This document shows, piece after piece, positions 44,678-54,284 of a stretch of 64,000 nucleotides of DNA. The position numbers were made by a program, and so were the translations under genes. The notes under the pieces were generated by a model. The model saw nothing but the letters and a program-made list of their open reading frames with translations, had not been told where the DNA came from and ran no database searches. This DNA is from Paenibacillus albiflavus (lineage in GTDB: Bacteria > Bacillota > Bacilli > Paenibacillales > NBRC-103111), in assembly GCF_004344915.1 (NCBI RefSeq), contig NZ_SKFG01000005.1, forward strand, positions 1-64,000, written 5' to 3'. How positions within the stretch are numbered: the stretch's first letter is position 1; every line of letters starts with the position of its first letter.

Positions 44678-45490
44678 ATGTCAAATATCCTGAATGTAAT
44701 CGTTATTGCTGCTCATCCAGATGAGCCGGAGGAGTATGCAGCTGGCACGGCAGCCTTATACGCAGAGCTTGGGCATCGTGTTAAATTCCTGACTCTGACG
44801 AATGGGGATATCGGTCATTACAACTATAAGGGTCCAGAGCTTGCTAAACGCAGACATGGAGAAGCGCTTCTTGCTGCTGAACGTCTTGGCGTTCAAGAGT
44901 ACACAATCTGGGACATTTCCGATGGCTGGCTTGTGCCTAGTCTAGAGAATCGCGATAAAGTGGTTGCGCATATCCGTGAATGGGATGCTGACGTTGTGAT
45001 CACATTCCATGGCAATGGTGGCGGCCATTTTGATAATCGTAATGCGGGAAGAATCGTTCGTGAAGCGGCTGAACACATAGCAAGTGGTGCTGCCGAAGAC
45101 AGTAAACAACCTTTATTCTTGCTGATGCCCGATTTCTCGGCACGTTCGATCTATAAAGCAGACCTAGCGATCGATATCACATCAGTTCTGGAGAAGAAGC
45201 TGCTTGGCTGTGATGCTCACGCCTCCCAATTCTATGAATTGGCGCCTTGGCAGAAGCGTATAGATCATCTGGTGCCAGAAGGCTGGGAACAGCGTAGAGC
45301 GTTCATTTTGAAATATTGGTCTGATTTCTTCGTGGTATCGGAGGAGATGGTTCCAGCGCTTGAGCGTTGGTACGGTAAGGATAAAGCGTCAGCGATTAAA
45401 TATGCGGAGCCGTTCGAGATTGCTGATTACAATCCAAAACAATGGACTGAAGAAGAGCTTAGAACTTTGGTTCCTATGCTGCAGAACTAA
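44678..45490 (+). CDS. PIG-L family deacetylase
   Basis: About 270 residues from ATG 44678 (GAGGAG seven bases upstream; ATG 44672 is too close). The metal-site motif reads AHPDEPE, where most family members have AHPDD; the second metal-site block is HGNGGGHFDNR. This LmbE-like family removes acetyl groups from GlcNAc-containing small molecules, for example in bacillithiol synthesis (BshB). Whether this member is BshB-like cannot be decided, because it lacks the usual neighbours. Confidence 0.86.
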   Translation: MSNILNVIVIAAHPDEPEEYAAGTAALYAELGHRVKFLTLTNGDIGHYNYKGPELAKRRHGEALLAAERLGVQEYTIWDISDGWLVPSLENRDKVVAHIREWDADVVITFHGNGGGHFDNRNAGRIVREAAEHIASGAAEDSKQPLFLLMPDFSARSIYKADLAIDITSVLEKKLLGCDAHASQFYELAPWQKRIDHLVPEGWEQRRAFILKYWSDFFVVSEEMVPALERWYGKDKASAIKYAEPFEIADYNPKQWTEEELRTLVPMLQN

Positions 45491-45527
45491 ACTATTGAAT
45501 ATCTGAGAAACTGCCAATGTTGGTATT

Positions 45528-45560
45528 ATCCCCTTCAAGTAAACTTGGAGGGGATATTTT
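45528..45560 (+). terminator. terminator after PIG-L gene
   Basis: ATCCCCTTCAAGT pairs with ACTTGGAGGGGAT (one G-T pair) around AA; ATTTT follows. Confidence 0.8.
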
Positions 45561-45611
45561 GTGATATTTGAAATTTTTATAGTAAATCTTTAGCAATAAC
45601 TTAGAAATTCC

Positions 45612-45627
45612 TCTTCATCCTCTTCAT
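45612..45627 (+). promoter_or_regulatory. tandem TCTTCAT boxes
   Basis: TCTTCAT occurs at 45612 and 45621, upstream of the hydrolase gene. On the opposite strand the same motif occurs three times ahead of the response-regulator gene at 48.2-48.9 kb, so both may be bound by that regulator. Confidence 0.4.
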
Positions 45628-45684
45628 TTTTCTTTTGTACATTGAGACTTAAGTTAAACAAATTGAATGAGGAGGAAGTTACGC

Positions 45685-47133
45685 ATGAGGATGTTGGAAA
45701 TAGGTTTGATTGTGATCAATTTTGGACTGCTTTATTGGGCCGTTATGACGAATAGAAAAGATGGTCGGGGCTCTTATATCCCTGTAGCGATTGCTTTTGG
45801 TTTGGTTATTGTGCAAATTGCTGTAGAAGGCGGACGATGGGAGATGGTTCCTGCTTACTTGACGCCACTTCTATTGACGACTTATATCTTCTTAGGCAAG
45901 CGGAAGGAAGGAGGCAGAAGCAGGATTGCGGTTATCATTCAAACGGGGTTATTAAGCGTATATCTATTGGTCTCTGTTGTACTGCCTTCGGTACTCCCAG
46001 TATTCTCATTTGAGAAGCCAACAGGTCCTTATGCAGTCGGAACTGCGGTTTATCATTGGATTGACGAACAGCGGAGAGAAACTTATTCGGATAATCCTGA
46101 CGATAAGCGCGAACTCATGGTGCAATTCTGGTATCCAGCAGCCACTGAAGAAGGTGGTAAAGAGATGAGCACTTATTTACAGAACTCATCGAAGATGGCG
46201 GAAGCTATATCATCCAATATGATGGACCTTCCATCTTTTACGCTCAGTCATCTGGGACTGGTCAAAACACATTCTATACAGGAAGCGATGCTTTCGGATT
46301 CGGAAAGCCGTTATCCCGTATTGATCTTTTCCCATGGGATGATCGGTTATCGCAATCAGAATATGTTCCAAATGGAGGAACTTGCTAGCCATGGCTATAT
46401 CGTTGTGGGCATCGATTATGCATATGAAGCTGCTGCGTCTGTTTATCCTGATGGAAGGGTCGCTATGAGTAAAATTGACAGCAGTTTGACTTCCAATGCT
46501 CGATATGAAATGCATATACCGCTATGGACATCTGATGCTACCTTTGTGCTCAATCAGTTGGAGAAGATAAATCAGAACGATGCTACGGGCCGTTTTACAG
46601 GGAAACTCGATCTTGAACGAATCGGAATGCTTGGACATTCATTCGGTGGAGCTGTTTCGGTTCAAATGCTGCAGAATGATTCGCGTGTAAAAGCAGCCCT
46701 TAGTATGGACGGAGGATTTTATGGTCCCCCTGTTTCGAATAAAGGCTTAGGTAAACCGTTCTTCATGATGTATGCAGAAGAGACGTATAGTAGGATAATG
46801 ACTTCTTACGATGATGTAGCGAAGCAGTTAGGTGGCGTAAGCCGAGAAACGTTTGAAGCCCCGCGAAAAGAATATATCGAAAAATCAAACAATGCACTAG
46901 CAGGTGGGGGATTATCACTCCTTATTCCTGGCTCGAAGCATGCAAGTTTCTCCGATCTTACCTTATTCTTTCCATGGCTAGGATTAAGCGGACCAGACCC
47001 ACGGCGGGATCATAGAATAGTGAACGAATTTAGCGTTGCTTTTTTCGATCGATATTTAAAAGGAAAGAACGATTCCGCACTTCAAGCATTGGCTGCCAAA
47101 TACCCCGAAGTTAATTTCAAGGTAAATAAATAA
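45685..47133 (+). CDS. membrane-anchored alpha/beta hydrolase, PAF-acetylhydrolase-like
   Basis: About 482 residues from ATG 45685 (GAGGAGG nine bases upstream). Four predicted membrane helices (up to about residue 110) precede a hydrolase domain with QFWYPA, FSHGMIGYRNQ (oxyanion loop), the nucleophile elbow GHSFGG near 315, MDGGFY and a C-terminal GSKHASFSD His. The layout resembles platelet-activating-factor acetylhydrolase/isoform II-like enzymes of Bacillota. It is convergent with the two-component operon (3 bp between stops), whose regulator may control it. Confidence 0.85.
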   Translation: MRMLEIGLIVINFGLLYWAVMTNRKDGRGSYIPVAIAFGLVIVQIAVEGGRWEMVPAYLTPLLLTTYIFLGKRKEGGRSRIAVIIQTGLLSVYLLVSVVLPSVLPVFSFEKPTGPYAVGTAVYHWIDEQRRETYSDNPDDKRELMVQFWYPAATEEGGKEMSTYLQNSSKMAEAISSNMMDLPSFTLSHLGLVKTHSIQEAMLSDSESRYPVLIFSHGMIGYRNQNMFQMEELASHGYIVVGIDYAYEAAASVYPDGRVAMSKIDSSLTSNARYEMHIPLWTSDATFVLNQLEKINQNDATGRFTGKLDLERIGMLGHSFGGAVSVQMLQNDSRVKAALSMDGGFYGPPVSNKGLGKPFFMMYAEETYSRIMTSYDDVAKQLGGVSRETFEAPRKEYIEKSNNALAGGGLSLLIPGSKHASFSDLTLFFPWLGLSGPDPRRDHRIVNEFSVAFFDRYLKGKNDSALQALAAKYPEVNFKVNK

Positions 47134-47136
47134 ATT

Positions 47137-48231
47137 CTATGCGTGCCCTGATATTGGAAGTTCAATGATAAAAGTATAATAGCCCGCTGAATGTACGAGG
47201 TTTAATGTGCCACCGTGCCGTTCGATAATATTTTTGGCAATGGATAAACCTAATCCTGAACCGTTCTGGATGGATTGGGCCGCACGGGAAAGATCAGCCT
47301 TATAAAATCGTTCGAATAACAGCCCCTCTTGCTCCATCGATATCGGTGTTCCTTCATTTTCGATTTTGATGATAACAGAGGGGAATCGTTCATCCATTGA
47401 TACTCGAACCACTCCAGGCTTAACCGAGAATTTCAATGCATTCATTAAAAGGTTATCGACGGCTCTCCTTATTTTTTCTGGATCCATCGAAATGGGCAAT
47501 GTTTTAATCGTTAAACATGTCTCTACAGTGACACCAAGTTCTTTAGCGAAGGGTTGATATTCAGCCAGAATTTGCGTGAGCAGCTCCTGTATATCAACCT
47601 GATCAGTTTCAAATTTGGCTTCACTGTTTGTGAGACGTGTGTATTCAAATAAGTCATCAATGAGATTCTTCAGTTGAAGGGATTTTTTGTAGATGATGTC
47701 AATGAAACGTTCTTGCTCCTGCTCATTTTGACAGACTCTATTTATCAACAACTCCAGATATCCAATAATGCTCGTAAGAGGTGTTCGTAGATCGTGGGAT
47801 ACGCCTGTAATCAGATCCATTTTGGATTTTTCGATTTGTCTTTCCTTTTGGATTTGGATTTCCATTTTTTCAGCCATTGCATTAATGTTTGCTGCAACCT
47901 TACCTAACTCATCTGTCCTTGAGATCGGAATGCGATAATGGAGATTTCCTCTGGCAATAAAATCAAGTCCTTCAGCTAGATGATACAGATATTGTATGAT
48001 CCGATTGGTCATAAGGGAAAAGCTTATAATAAACAGGATGACAAATGAGAAGATAGATAATAGGGGTGACAGATAGAAAATTAAGTGAGGATCAGGCAGA
48101 CTGATTAAGAATGATTCGTTGATATAGGACGATAAGTTAATTGCAATAATTAGGCTAAAGAGAAACGACCAGAACATTCGCACACGAATACTGTTTTTTC
48201 CTGAAATATGAGCAATGAGTTTATTTTTCAA
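47137..48231 (-). CDS. sensor histidine kinase
   Basis: 364 residues. Two N-terminal helices (about 18-35 and 48-72) enclose a very short outside loop. HAMP (about 75-125), HisKA with GVSHDLRTPLTSIIGY and the ATPase domain (DNLLMNALKFS, GSGLGLSIAKNIIERHGG) follow. TTG start within the last codons of the regulator gene, so translation is coupled. The small loop suggests sensing in or at the membrane. Confidence 0.9.
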   Translation of the reverse strand: MKNKLIAHISGKNSIRVRMFWSFLFSLIIAINLSSYINESFLISLPDPHLIFYLSPLLSIFSFVILFIISFSLMTNRIIQYLYHLAEGLDFIARGNLHYRIPISRTDELGKVAANINAMAEKMEIQIQKERQIEKSKMDLITGVSHDLRTPLTSIIGYLELLINRVCQNEQEQERFIDIIYKKSLQLKNLIDDLFEYTRLTNSEAKFETDQVDIQELLTQILAEYQPFAKELGVTVETCLTIKTLPISMDPEKIRRAVDNLLMNALKFSVKPGVVRVSMDERFPSVIIKIENEGTPISMEQEGLLFERFYKADLSRAAQSIQNGSGLGLSIAKNIIERHGGTLNLVHSAGYYTFIIELPISGHA

Positions 48232-48910
48232 TTTTATATCCCACTCCCCAGACTGTCTTAAGATACTGCGGCTCTCGGGGGTTTTCTTCGATTTTCTCTC
48301 GGAGATTTCGGATATGAACTACAACTGTATTGTCAGAGAAGTTCGCGCTTTCTTTCCATACACGTTCGTAAATTTTATCCACGCTGAACACATGCCCTCG
48401 ATTGCTGGCCACCAGTTCAAGTATGGCAAATTCTAGAGGTGTTAGAGAAACTTCTTTACCCTTTACAGTTACTTGGTGCTGAGCCTTGTCTATGATTAAG
48501 TCGCCGATAGAAATGACTTCTTCCTCAAGATCCTTGACGATATAGCTTTGCCGACGCAAATGCGCTTTGACGCGTGCTACCAACTCTAGAAGACTGAATG
48601 GCTTGGTAACATAATCATCAGCCCCTATCGTTAGCCCGGTTATTTTATCGATATCTTCTTCCTTGGCGGAGAGCATGATAATGGGGATATTTGAGGTTTC
48701 TCTAATTTTGAGGCACGTTTTGATCCCGTCCATAAGAGGCATCATTACATCCAGAATGATCAATTGCACTGGCGATGATTTGATAATTTCTAATGCTTGT
48801 AAACCATTCTCTGCTTCAAGCACATGATAACCTTCATTGGACAAAAAGATGTTAATAAAGTTTCTGATTTCAGAGTCGTCATCCACAATTAAAACAGTGG
48901 TCTTCTTCAT
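48221..48910 (-). CDS. OmpR-family response regulator
   Basis: 229 residues. Receiver domain with VDDDSE, phospho-acceptor DVMMPL and VTKPFS; the winged helix ends YLKTVWGVGYKIEK. The start has GGAGG. TCTTCA(T/G) boxes lie in its own upstream region and also before the hydrolase gene at 45.7 kb, which suggests autoregulation and control of that neighbour. Confidence 0.9.
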   Translation of the reverse strand: MKKTTVLIVDDDSEIRNFINIFLSNEGYHVLEAENGLQALEIIKSSPVQLIILDVMMPLMDGIKTCLKIRETSNIPIIMLSAKEEDIDKITGLTIGADDYVTKPFSLLELVARVKAHLRRQSYIVKDLEEEVISIGDLIIDKAQHQVTVKGKEVSLTPLEFAILELVASNRGHVFSVDKIYERVWKESANFSDNTVVVHIRNLREKIEENPREPQYLKTVWGVGYKIEK

Positions 48911-48957
48911 CTATAACCTCCATAATCTTTACTTGTTATTTAGCATAAGCAAATTAA

Positions 48958-48998
48958 CTGAAGATTTTGTGGAGAAAAATCTGAAGAATATATGAAGA
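48958..48998 (-). promoter_or_regulatory. TCTTCA(T/G) repeat cluster before the regulator gene
   Basis: Seen on the plus strand as CTGAAGA (48958), CTGAAGA (48981) and ATGAAGA (48992), with spacings of 23 and 11 bp, i.e. whole helical turns. This is a typical OmpR-type arrangement. Confidence 0.45.
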
Positions 48999-49024
48999 GA
49001 TAAATACAAGCAGGTATTTATCTC

Positions 49025-49630
49025 CTAATCGATTTTCGCCCCATAGGATCTAGCAAAAGCAACAGCTTGGAATTCATCTAATCTAGCGCCTTTGATATCA
49101 AAAGATTTAAAATCAACGCCATCCATAACGGCTCCTCTAAGATCAGCGCCGCTTAGCTTGACCTTGCCAAGATGCGCTCTAGTTAAGTCTGCATCCCGCA
49201 GATTAGCCTTCTCTAAATTACATTCATATAAGTCTGCTTCTACGAAACGGACATTGCGAAGCGTTTGCCTCGAGAGATTCCGAAATCTGAGATTCGTATA
49301 AGACCAGTCGCCGCCTAGAATCGTAATTCCATCCATGTAGGCTTCGGTGAAGTCGGAACCGACCATTTTGCATTCTTCAAATTTAGCGACAAATAGATTT
49401 GCTCCATTGAAACGACAGTTCGTAAAAGCAGATGAGGTATGGAGAGAGGCGTTCAGGCTAGCCCCTGTAAAATCACAATCGATGAATTGGCAGCCGCTTG
49501 TCCATACTTCCTCCATATATGCGCTGCGAAACCGACAGCGAGTAAATGTACAATTTCGCAGTTCCCCTTCGCTGAACTCAACATGGCTAAAATCAACATC
49601 TATATACTGCCTATCACAATATAGATCCAT
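49025..49630 (-). CDS. Qnr-like pentapeptide-repeat protein
   Basis: About 201 residues from ATG 49630 (AGGAG eight bases upstream; the frame extends to 49675 without a ribosome site). Nearly the whole chain follows the A(D/N)Lxx repeat: CTFTRCRFR, CQFIDCDFTGASL, CRFNGANLF, ADLYECNLEKANLRDADLTRA. The length and the break near residue 110-130 (GDWSYTNLRFRNLS) resemble Qnr/McbG proteins, which mimic DNA and protect gyrase. A quinolone- or toxin-protection role is an inference. Confidence 0.82.
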   Translation of the reverse strand: MDLYCDRQYIDVDFSHVEFSEGELRNCTFTRCRFRSAYMEEVWTSGCQFIDCDFTGASLNASLHTSSAFTNCRFNGANLFVAKFEECKMVGSDFTEAYMDGITILGGDWSYTNLRFRNLSRQTLRNVRFVEADLYECNLEKANLRDADLTRAHLGKVKLSGADLRGAVMDGVDFKSFDIKGARLDEFQAVAFARSYGAKID

Positions 49631-49717
49631 AACCAAACTCCTATCACACAATAATAGAAAAATAACGTTTATCACATCTATTGTATGCTATGACGAGCAC
49701 TCAGGCAAAAACAAGTC

Positions 49718-49762
49718 AAAACCGAACTATAATTTTATGGTGTCCAAAAAATGTTCGTTTTT
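49718..49762 (+). promoter_or_regulatory. double PurBox (PurR site)
   Basis: AAAACCGAACTAT (49718-49730) matches the PurBox consensus AWWWCCGAACWWT fully. AATGTTCGTTTTT (49750-49762) is an inverted copy with one mismatch. Two inverted boxes upstream of -35 are the arrangement used by PurR in Bacillus subtilis. Confidence 0.85.
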
Positions 49763-49768
49763 TCGAAA

Positions 49769-49797
49769 TTGACAGGGCTATAATCACCTGTTAAACT
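49769..49797 (+). promoter_or_regulatory. pur operon promoter
   Basis: TTGACA (49769-49774), a 17-bp spacer and TAAACT (49792-49797). It lies after the PurBoxes and about 40 bp before the riboswitch. A TATAAT at 49779-49784 is a possible alternative -10. Confidence 0.7.
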
Positions 49798-49840
49798 AAA
49801 ATTACTCAAGTAAATCTTATTCAACTTAATATAAATCAAT

Positions 49841-49907
49841 CTCGTATAACGTCAGGAATATGGCCTGAAAGTCTCTACCCAGAAACCGTAAATTACTGGA
49901 CTACGAG
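49841..49907 (+). ncRNA. guanine riboswitch aptamer
   Basis: P1 is CTCGTA (49841) with TACGAG (49902-49907); P2 is TCAGG/CCTGA with loop AATATGG; P3 is CCAG/CTGG with loop AACCGTAAA. The conserved junction (ATAA, GTCTCTACC, ACTACGAG) is intact. The base-specificity position is C (49901), which marks a guanine/hypoxanthine rather than an adenine aptamer. Confidence 0.96.
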
Positions 49908-49943
49908 GGTGATGTAAGTCTGCATGCTTTCACACCTATCCGT

Positions 49944-49984
49944 CCAGATCATGTTGCCTATTTGGCCATTTCTGGATTTTTCTA
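49944..49984 (+). terminator. riboswitch-controlled terminator
   Basis: CCAGA...TTCTGG with an inner GCC/GGC, followed by ATTTTTCT, lies between the aptamer and purE. It is the expected off-switch that forms when guanine is bound. Confidence 0.75.
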
Positions 49985-50021
49985 TTTATTGCGATAAATA
50001 ATCAAAGAAAGTTGGTAGAAT

Positions 50022-50507
50022 ATGACCGCACGCGTTGGAGTTATTATGGGTAGCCAGTCAGATTGGGAAACAATGAGGAAGGCATGCGATGTGCTGGATG
50101 AACTTGAAGTACCTTATGAGAAGAAGGTTGTTTCTGCGCATCGTACACCAGACTTGATGTTTGAGTATGCCGAAACTGCTATCGAACGCGGCCTTCAGGT
50201 TATTATCGCGGGAGCGGGAGGAGCGGCGCATCTGCCAGGAATGGTAGCGGCTAAGACGGAGCTTCCCGTTATCGGCGTTCCAGTTCAATCCAAAGCACTT
50301 AATGGCCTTGACTCACTTCTATCGATTGTGCAAATGCCTGCTGGCATTCCAGTAGCAACTGTTGCAATTGGTCAGGCAGGTGCAGCGAATGCAGGTCTGC
50401 TTGCAGCGCAAATGCTTGGAGCCTTCGATCCTGAACTTCAAGCACGGATTCGCGCACGTCGTGAACAAACGAAGCAAGCTGTTCTGGAAAGCAGTGACTT
50501 AATATGA
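50022..50507 (+). CDS. purE: N5-carboxyaminoimidazole ribonucleotide mutase
   Basis: 161 residues. GSQSDWETM at 10-18, SAHRTPD near 43 and [11 protein letters not shown] are the class I PurE signature. It converts N5-CAIR to CAIR together with PurK. First gene of the pur operon after the riboswitch; its end overlaps purK. Confidence 0.96.
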   Translation: MTARVGVIMGSQSDWETMRKACDVLDELEVPYEKKVVSAHRTPDLMFEYAETAIERGLQVIIAGAGGAAHLPGMVAAKTELPVIGVPVQSKALNGLDSLLSIVQMPAGIPVATVAIGQAGAANAGLLAAQMLGAFDPELQARIRARREQTKQAVLESSDLI

Positions 50508-51706
50508 TGAAAAATACAGAGACTAAAGAACAGGTGCTATTGCCTGGAAGTACAATTGGAGTATTGGGCGGCGGACAGCTAGGTCGTATGCTTGCCTTAT
50601 CGGGTAGGGCGATGGGTTATCGATTTATTACCTTAGATCCAACTCCTGACGCTCCGTGCGGTCAAGTAGCCGATGAGCAGCTTGTTGCAGCCTACGATAA
50701 TTTGGAAGCTGCACGTGAGCTTGCAAATAAATCAGATGTTATAACATACGAATTCGAGAATGTAGATGCAGGCGTAACGGAATTATTAATGAAGGAAACT
50801 TATGTGCCGCAAGGCAGCAAGCTATTATATGTGACCCAGCATCGCCTTCGGGAGAAGCGCGCGATCGAGGCAACGGGAGTGAAGGTAGCGCCATATAGAG
50901 AAATCGATAGCGTGGCTGCACTTCAAGACGCTGTTCAAGCGTTTGGAATGCCTTGTGTGCTGAAGACTGCAATGGGTGGCTATGACGGCAAAGGACAATG
51001 GGTTATTCGTTCCTATGAGGAGATTCCAGAAGCCTACGAAACCTTAGCTAAAGCCAATACAGAATTAGTGTTAGAGCAATTCATTCATTTTGACAAAGAA
51101 ATATCGGTAATCGCAGCTAGAAGCCCGCGTGGCGAAGTGAAAGTGTTTGCCCCCGCAGAGAATGTGCATGTAGATAATATTCTTCATTTATCAATTGTGC
51201 CGGCAAGAGTGTCTCATGAGATCACGAAACGCGCTGAAGAGCTAGCGATTCGAATTGCAGAAGGATTAGAGATTGTCGGATTAATTGCAGTAGAGATGTT
51301 CTTGACACCAGATGGGGAATTATTTGTGAATGAGCTGGCCCCACGTCCTCACAATTCAGGGCATTATACAATGGAAGCTTGCCATACGAGTCAATTCGAG
51401 CAGCATCTTCGAGCGATTTGTAATCTACCGCTTGGTTCAACTGAGCTTATGACCCCTGTGGTAATGGTTAATCTTCTCGGAGAACATGTGGAGCCTATCC
51501 TACATTGGATGAAACTTCAAGCAAATAAACTTGCAGATTCAGCAGACAACAAGTTTAATGGTATTATTCCCAAAATTCATTTGTACGGCAAGCACGAGGC
51601 TAAGCATAAGCGCAAAATGGGCCATATCAATCTACTTACAAAGGATTTAGATTTGGCACTTGAATGGGTTGAGCAAATGGGGATTTGGTCATCAAGAAGT
51701 AAATGA
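50504..51706 (+). CDS. purK: N5-carboxyaminoimidazole ribonucleotide synthase
   Basis: 400 residues with an ATP-grasp fold. [10 protein letters not shown] near the start, [13 protein letters not shown] in the B-domain and [16 protein letters not shown] near 285 are typical PurK motifs. It makes N5-CAIR from AIR, bicarbonate and ATP. It overlaps purE by 4 bp; ATG 50507 is an alternative start. Confidence 0.96.
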   Translation: MMKNTETKEQVLLPGSTIGVLGGGQLGRMLALSGRAMGYRFITLDPTPDAPCGQVADEQLVAAYDNLEAARELANKSDVITYEFENVDAGVTELLMKETYVPQGSKLLYVTQHRLREKRAIEATGVKVAPYREIDSVAALQDAVQAFGMPCVLKTAMGGYDGKGQWVIRSYEEIPEAYETLAKANTELVLEQFIHFDKEISVIAARSPRGEVKVFAPAENVHVDNILHLSIVPARVSHEITKRAEELAIRIAEGLEIVGLIAVEMFLTPDGELFVNELAPRPHNSGHYTMEACHTSQFEQHLRAICNLPLGSTELMTPVVMVNLLGEHVEPILHWMKLQANKLADSADNKFNGIIPKIHLYGKHEAKHKRKMGHINLLTKDLDLALEWVEQMGIWSSRSK

Positions 51707-51725
51707 ATCTATGGAGGTTAGGTTA

Positions 51726-53021
51726 ATGATTGAACGTTATACACGTCCTGAAATGGCACGTATTTGGACAGAAGAGAACAAGTTTAGAGCATGGCTGGAG
51801 GTTGAGATTCTATCCTGCGAGGCATGGTCAGAGCTAGGTGTAATACCGAAGGAAGATGTACAGTTGCTTCGTGAGAAAGCGGATTTCTCAATCGATCGAA
51901 TTTATGAAATTGAGCAAGAAACACGCCATGATGTGATTGCCTTCACGCGTGCCGTGTCCGAGAGCTTGGGCGATGAGCGCAAATGGGTGCACTACGGCTT
52001 AACTTCAACGGATGTTGTAGATACAGCGCTTGGCTATTTGCTACTTCAAGCGAATGAAATCATCGAGAAGGATTTGAACAATTTTATCGAGATCCTGCGC
52101 AATAAAGCGATTGAACATAAATATACAGCGATGATGGGCAGAACACATGGTGTACATGCAGAGCCAACAACCTTTGGTCTCAAAATGGCGCTGTGGTACG
52201 AAGAAATGAAACGGAACCTTGAGCGTTTCCGCTTTGCAGCAGATGGCGTACAATATGGCAAAATTTCTGGTGCAGTCGGAACGTACGCCAATATTGATCC
52301 GTTCGTTGAGGTTTATGTATGCGGCAAGCTTGGAACGAAGCCTGCTCCAATCTCTACACAAACCTTGCAGCGTGACCGTCATGCTGAATACATGGCGACA
52401 CTTGCACTTATTGCGACTTCAATGGATAAGTTCGCAACGGAGATTCGCGCACTTCAGAAGAGTGAATTCCGTGAAGTGGAAGAGCCGTTTGCCAAAGGTC
52501 AGAAGGGTTCCTCAGCAATGCCGCATAAACGCAATCCAATCGGCTGCGAGAGTATTTCAGGTTTATCTCGCGTGATCCGTGGTCACATGGTATCGGCATA
52601 CGAGAACGTCACGCTGTGGCATGAACGTGATATTTCCCATTCGTCTGTTGAACGTATTATTCTACCTGACGCAACGATGCTGATTAACTATATGTTGAAC
52701 CGTCTTGGCAACATCATCAAGAACCTGACCGTATTCCCTGAGAATATGAAGCGCAATATGAGAAGCACATACGATGTACCTTTCTCTGGTCGCGTGATGA
52801 CGAAGCTGATCGATAAAGGATTTGCTCGTGAACAAGCCTATGACACTGTTCAACCTCGCGCGATGCAAGCGTGGGAAGAGCAGCGTTCATTCCGCGATAT
52901 CGTGTTTGCAACACCTGAGATTACAGAAGTACTTAGCCCCGAAGAATTGGCAGACTGCTTCGATCCAAGCTGGCATTTGAAGCATGTAGATACAATCTTT
53001 GACCGTTTAAGTTTAAAATAG
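51726..53021 (+). CDS. purB: adenylosuccinate lyase
   Basis: 431 residues from ATG 51726 (GGAGGTTAGG upstream). [26 protein letters not shown] and the fumarase-superfamily signature [11 protein letters not shown] are intact. It cleaves SAICAR and adenylosuccinate, releasing fumarate. Confidence 0.96.
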   Translation: MIERYTRPEMARIWTEENKFRAWLEVEILSCEAWSELGVIPKEDVQLLREKADFSIDRIYEIEQETRHDVIAFTRAVSESLGDERKWVHYGLTSTDVVDTALGYLLLQANEIIEKDLNNFIEILRNKAIEHKYTAMMGRTHGVHAEPTTFGLKMALWYEEMKRNLERFRFAADGVQYGKISGAVGTYANIDPFVEVYVCGKLGTKPAPISTQTLQRDRHAEYMATLALIATSMDKFATEIRALQKSEFREVEEPFAKGQKGSSAMPHKRNPIGCESISGLSRVIRGHMVSAYENVTLWHERDISHSSVERIILPDATMLINYMLNRLGNIIKNLTVFPENMKRNMRSTYDVPFSGRVMTKLIDKGFAREQAYDTVQPRAMQAWEEQRSFRDIVFATPEITEVLSPEELADCFDPSWHLKHVDTIFDRLSLK

Positions 53022-53063
53022 AGGCGTAGAGGCATACTTCCAAATCGATAAGGAGATGTAAAC

Positions 53064-53954
53064 ATGACAAGAACCGCATTAATGACAGCCGTTGATCTTG
53101 TAAAAGCACCGCTAATGTATAAAGGGAAGGTCCGTGAGCTTTACGATTTAGGCAATGATCAAATGTTAATCGTCGTAACGGATCGTATTTCCGCATTCGA
53201 CTACGTATTAGAGCCAGGAATTCCTGATAAAGGAAATGTACTGAACTTAGTCACCAGAGCTTGGTTTGAAGTAACCGCGCAATTTATGCAGAATCACATG
53301 ATTCACTGTGACATTGATCAACTTGGCGATATTATCGTTGATAAAGAAGTTCTTCGTCATCGCATCATGGTGACCCGCAAGGCGACTCGTATTCCTGTAG
53401 AATGTGTCGTTCGCGGATATGTAACAGGGGGCGGCTGGCGTCAATACCAAGAAACAGGCATGATCAATGGTCGGGAATTGCCAGCAGGACTTCGCAAGAA
53501 TGAGAGATTGCCACATCCGATCTTCACGCCTGCAAAGAAAAATGATGTCGGTCATGACGAAGATATTACGATCGCTGAAATGGAAGCATGGCTTGGTGAG
53601 AAGTTAACAGCTCAGTTAGCTGAGAAGAGCATTATGCTTTATGTGCTCGCACATGCTTACTGCGAAGATCGCGGTATTGTCTTAGCGGATACCAAATTAG
53701 AGTTTGGATTCATTGACGATGAAATCTTATTGATTGACGAGATATTCACACCAGACTCTTCACGCTTCTGGGCTATGGATAAGTATGATCTTGATATCGA
53801 AATTGACTCCATGGACAAAGAGCCAGTACGTACATTCTTAGCTAATTCCAATTGGGACAAAAACTCTCAGCCTGATCCACTTCCTGCTGAAGTTGTTGAA
53901 GAAACCGCACAACGTTATACCCAAATTCTTCATGCCTTGTTCCAAGAAAAATAA
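53064..53954 (+). CDS. purC: SAICAR synthase
   Basis: 296 residues. YKGKVRELYDLG, VTDRISAFDYVL and VECVVRGYVTGGGWRQYQ are the PurC motifs. At 296 residues it belongs to the longer form (Bacillus subtilis PurC is about 240). It couples CAIR and aspartate. AAGGAG precedes the ATG. Confidence 0.95.
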   Translation: MTRTALMTAVDLVKAPLMYKGKVRELYDLGNDQMLIVVTDRISAFDYVLEPGIPDKGNVLNLVTRAWFEVTAQFMQNHMIHCDIDQLGDIIVDKEVLRHRIMVTRKATRIPVECVVRGYVTGGGWRQYQETGMINGRELPAGLRKNERLPHPIFTPAKKNDVGHDEDITIAEMEAWLGEKLTAQLAEKSIMLYVLAHAYCEDRGIVLADTKLEFGFIDDEILLIDEIFTPDSSRFWAMDKYDLDIEIDSMDKEPVRTFLANSNWDKNSQPDPLPAEVVEETAQRYTQILHALFQEK

Positions 53955-53981
53955 AACACATCTCCGAGGAGGATATCCACG

Positions 53982-54221
53982 ATGAAAGCAACCGTCTATG
54001 TGACGATTAAGCAGAATGTACTCGACCCGCAAGGAAGCGCAGTAGAAGGCGCATTACATTCAATGGGTTTTGACGAAGTAAGCAAGGTTCGCGTTGGCAA
54101 GTATCTTGAGTTCGACCTGAACATAACAGATCGCGCCGAAGCCGAATCCCGCATCACAACCATGTGCGAAAAGCTTCTAGCAAATACGGTAATCGAAGAC
54201 TACCGTTATGAGCTTGTGTAA
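53982..54221 (+). CDS. purS: FGAM synthase subunit PurS
   Basis: 79 residues: KATVYVTIKQNVLDPQGSAV and the VRVGKYLEFDL strand are typical. It bridges PurL and PurQ in the three-part FGAM synthase. The usual tight spacing to purQ is broken here by a 557-bp intergenic stretch. Confidence 0.95.
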   Translation: MKATVYVTIKQNVLDPQGSAVEGALHSMGFDEVSKVRVGKYLEFDLNITDRAEAESRITTMCEKLLANTVIEDYRYELV

Positions 54222-54284
54222 TCTCTTAATCTATCACATAGGCGAAACATTGTGTTAATAGCGAGCATGGTGGCTGCTGCGGGT

